Shown in pieces: positions 56,904 through 60,000 of a DNA stretch of 60,000 nt. Numbering within the stretch: the stretch's first letter is position 1; each line of letters starts with the position of its first letter. The notes under the pieces were generated by a model that was not told the DNA's origin, did no database searches, and saw only the letters and a program-made list of their open reading frames with translations. This stretch comes from Nymphaea colorata (Eukaryota; Streptophyta; Magnoliopsida; Nymphaeales; Nymphaeaceae): positions 24,587,934 to 24,647,933 of the forward strand of contig NC_045138.2 of the NCBI RefSeq assembly GCF_008831285.2. The letters are read 5' to 3'. Position numbers and translations under genes: made by a program.

Positions 56904-57380
56904 ATATTGTGCACCCATAATAAGTTTGTAGGTGTAATGGATCATGGAGATATACTTGATCCATGAGACGAAAGCAGGAACTCGTTGAACATAAAACCCT
57001 GCTGCCAACATGAAGGTGAGCATGATGATGGAAGCGAGAGTGGATGCAGTCTTAACGTCCATGAGCACTGCCCCGAGCATTAGTCCTTGGCCCTCGACGA
57101 TGAAGACAGAGAAGAGGATGCTGAAAAGGGTGATGAAGAATCGAAACGCAGCAGGGTACCTCCCATCCAGTAGGTTATGATCATGAAGATGGTGGGTAGA
57201 ACCAATTCCGTCGGAAGATCAGCCGTCATGTACGCCATGAAGTAGGAAGAGATGCGGTACATGCCTGAAGCTCGCTCTTTCATCAGCATCCTTCGCTCAT
57301 ATGGGAATGTGAAGATCGCCTGGAAGAGAGGGTAGAAGACCCATAAGCCAGTGCAGAAGAACAAGAGACCCACCCACTAG
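56904..57380 (-). pseudogene. ABCG half-transporter fragment E, main part
   Basis: On the minus strand this reads [51 protein letters not shown] and YWMGG. After a 4-bp deletion (near 57157-57161, compared with fragment D) it continues in another frame with [49 protein letters not shown] and YTYKLIMGAQY. It then breaks at the LTR insertion and resumes at 51131-50923. The frameshift differs from that of fragment D, so the two copies decayed independently. The nucleotide-binding domain is missing. NAC-E lies divergently next to it. Confidence 0.87.
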
Positions 57381-57710
57381 GAATAGAAGCACAGAACAGT
57401 ACCAATTGGAATGATCAATTAACAAACACTGTCACAATGAAAATCTTCTATATGCACATGCAGAAAATCTGAAGATTTTTAGAACTTTATGCTGCAGAAG
57501 AAGTGTTTTTAGAATAACCCTGGCCGGCGGCTGGTTGTTGCCCCATGTCGATCTAGTGTTTGATTAAGTTAGACCTTGCAACGGAGGAACCTTCAGATAG
57601 GGTGCCTGAATGCCTCTTGCTCCCAACGGTGCGTGCAGGCAAAGGTGAATGTCAGAGTTAGTAGATGCTGCTTCTCTCAGGGGAGTATGACACACTTTAT
57701 CTCCCATCCA

Positions 57711-57859
57711 CAAGGAGTAGCAGATATCGGTGGCCGGGGTTCAGGTTCCACCCGAGTTGCTTCCCCAGTATCTCCTCCCCAACACTCTGGGCATGGCTTT
57801 TCACCGCAACGTAATCGCAGACATCATCCTCTACAAATATAACCCATGGGCCCTACCTC
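57711..57859 (+). pseudogene. NAC-E, degraded NAC exon-1 fragment
   Basis: This aligns with exon 1 of NAC-D: CAAGGAGTAG matches the region after the lost ATG, then GGGGTTCAGGTTCCACCC (GFRFHP) and CTCCTCCCCAACACTCTGG, then a clean MAFHRNVIADIILYKYNPWALP segment. The start codon and the DEELL segment are deleted, while a GT donor is kept at 57860-57861. No exon 2 follows. The 5' flank keeps GGAGTATGACACACTTTATCTCC but not the TATA box. Confidence 0.82.
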
Positions 57860-57979
57860 GTACACATACGACCATTACGACCATTGGAATTCATTTTTTC
57901 AACTACTGATCAGCAAGCTGAATTTGGAGTTTTCAAGTCTTTTTAAATAGACACTCGTAGAATGTGGTTACCAAGCATC

Positions 57980-58301
57980 TAACATGTAACACCCCATATG
58001 TTTAGTCCCGTATCAAAGATTGTGAGGGATCTTCAAGGGCTTATAAAGGGAGGATTTAATGAGATGATTGTCCTGGTTCCTAGCCTTTTTAGGATTGAAA
58101 CCGAAATTGTTAGGGAGGCGGGTTGGGATCCGTCGAACCAGGGGCCCGAGCCCGGGAGTGGGTCGGGTTGTTATAATGGTATCAGAGCAGTTTCAACACT
58201 CGGACCTAGGGTCCCACACGCGCAGTCCCGTATCAAAGATTGTGAGGGATCTTCAAGGACTTATAAAGGGAGGATTTAATGAGTCGGGTTGTTATATAAC
58301 A
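57980..58301 (+). mobile_element. TRIM-like element with truncated second LTR
   Basis: LTR 1 is 57985-58175 (TGTAACACCCC...GGTTGTTATA). TGGTATCAGAGC (58177-58188) is a perfect tRNA-iMet primer binding site. The second LTR (about 58223-58296) lacks its first ~28 bases and has an internal deletion but keeps the GGTTGTTATA end. TAACA flanks at 57980-57984 and 58297-58301. It is the same family as 28513-28934. Confidence 0.84.
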
Positions 58302-59155
58302 GGTATGCAACATAGTTAAAGAAAACAAAGAAAATTTACATTTTTACTGTAAATTCAAATGTGAGCTTATGGTAACCTATGCCGACAAATGATGGCCACG
58401 TCCAGTCAAAGTTGTCGTTTTGAAACTTGTGGGATGTATTTTCAAGCTGAAAGACTGTCTACTGACTCTTGGAAAAAAGGAAAGGACATTACCGCAAGAA
58501 CCTAGAATGGTCATAAGCATTCAAATATTCGTCTTCATGTGACTGGCCAACACAATTTCTTATATAAAGTTTTGCTTTTTGTTTCTTGTACAAGTCACAC
58601 TATTCTAATTATGTTCAACATTTTACACAAACCATTGTTGGATCAGTTCATTTGGACGTATAACCAAAACTTCATAAAAGCTTGAGACAGTGCTGAAGTT
58701 CCTTTTGTTTTTTCCTCTCATACTGAACGGAGGCTTCTACTTATACTTTTTCAAGGTATGAAATTTTGAAACGTATCAGTAAAAATTCTTTAGGGTAAAG
58801 ATATTATTTGAAAAAAAAAATGACTACCTAAAAAATGAACTCATTTGGCCCTCTATATAGGGAAACAGGTCTGCCGCTTAGCTTTTTATCATTTGAGACG
58901 GATGATGGTGGTCTGTCGTTAAGTTTGTAATTGCAAAATAAAACTTTTTATGAGCTTTGATGATGTCGAACAAGCCATATGAATTAGGCAATTCGGGCTG
59001 ACACAGCTACACTGGTATATAAATTCGATATACGTATGAAATCATTTATATATTACACCTAACATGGATGTGATTTATATGATTAATTTAGTACAGTAAC
59101 TGTCTGTACAGAATGGCAGCTATAGAAAATAGTCTTGCCGGCAGATTAGTCGCTG
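58302..59155. other. Intergenic, no supported gene
   Basis: AT-rich sequence without recognisable coding or element features. Confidence 0.4.
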
Positions 59156-59295
59156 CTACTGCTGCTGCTGATGGTGAAATGTTTGCTCCCACCTCTGCCT
59201 CTCCCACATGCCCAGCAGTTGAATCTGCCCATATCCGGGCAACTCCATGAAGAAATCGTTGGGGAGCTCCAGAGGACCAGAACCCACTAATCCAA
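59156..59295 (-). other. Possible terminal exon of a minus-strand gene
   Basis: On the minus strand, TACTACAG precedes an open stretch of about 45 codons that reads GLVGSGPLELPNDFFMELPG, YGQIQLL, MWERQRWEQTF and a His/Gln tail, and stops at TAG (59158-59156). Composition and length suit the last exon of a transcription factor, but I recognise no family. Upstream exons would lie beyond about 59300, perhaps outside the window. The frame is open for chance reasons in part because of the CAG repeat. Confidence 0.25.
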
Positions 59296-59897
<602 letters not shown>

Positions 59898-60000
59898 TTT
59901 AATATATACTGATTTTGTATAATGAAATGCTTCGAAAAATAAAGGATGCCTTTTTTCTTTTAAAGCATACGCTAACTACACATTTCTGGCATTCAATAGT

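Overview
The window is nuclear DNA of a flowering plant. It has NAC transcription-factor genes with three exons and GT-AG introns, fragments of an ABCG half-transporter and a plant B3 domain, a Tork/Tnt1-type Copia retrotransposon, TRIM-like elements, AT-rich MITE-like insertions and long (TA)n(GA)n microsatellites. Gene density is low. I do not assign a genus from sequence alone.

Only two host genes look intact, both on the minus strand. NAC-A (1757-3104, 386 aa) has a NOR/NARS-type (NAC018/025/056) architecture. NAC-C (38741-40019, 282 aa) has an ATAF/ANAC019-055-072 (SNAC-A) type NAC domain. Each has a TATA box about 130 bp upstream of its start and CACGTG (G-box/ABRE) cores further upstream. 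Around them lies a graveyard of NAC copies related to NAC-C: an exon-3 scrap (15830-16012), NAC-B (19475-21216, broken by frameshifts, a lost donor and nested insertions), and two exon-1 scraps, NAC-D (49727-49896) and NAC-E (57711-57859).

Layout. 0-3.3 kb: NAC-A. 3.3-12.7 kb: intergenic. 12.7-15.8 kb: first copy of a 3-kb duplication, whose second copy is 24.8-27.8 kb and whose partial inverted copy is 45.3-46.0 kb. 16.0-18.9 kb: two inverted-repeat structures, the larger enclosing a B3-domain fragment. 19.3-22.4 kb: NAC-B, with a MITE-like element in exon 3 that itself holds a solo LTR. 28.5 kb: a two-LTR TRIM-like element. 31.7-37.9 kb: two tandem copies of another non-coding segment, with a shortened third copy at 45 kb. 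38.7-41.0 kb: NAC-C and its upstream region. 47.9-49.7 kb: a purine/pyrimidine element and a foldback element. 49.7-57.9 kb: an inverted duplication of a divergent NAC-exon-1/ABCG-3'-end module. One arm was hit by an LTR and then by an intact Copia element (51194-56721) whose two 688-bp LTRs look identical. 58.0 kb: a second TRIM-like element. The end is intergenic with one possible terminal exon.

The best signals here are structural rather than a new pathway. They are the datable chain of insertions in the inverted NAC/ABCG module (with its own uninterrupted copy as empty-site control), the step-by-step decay of NAC-B including loss of its TATA box, and the B3 fragment between long inverted repeats. 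I found no previously undescribed biochemical system.
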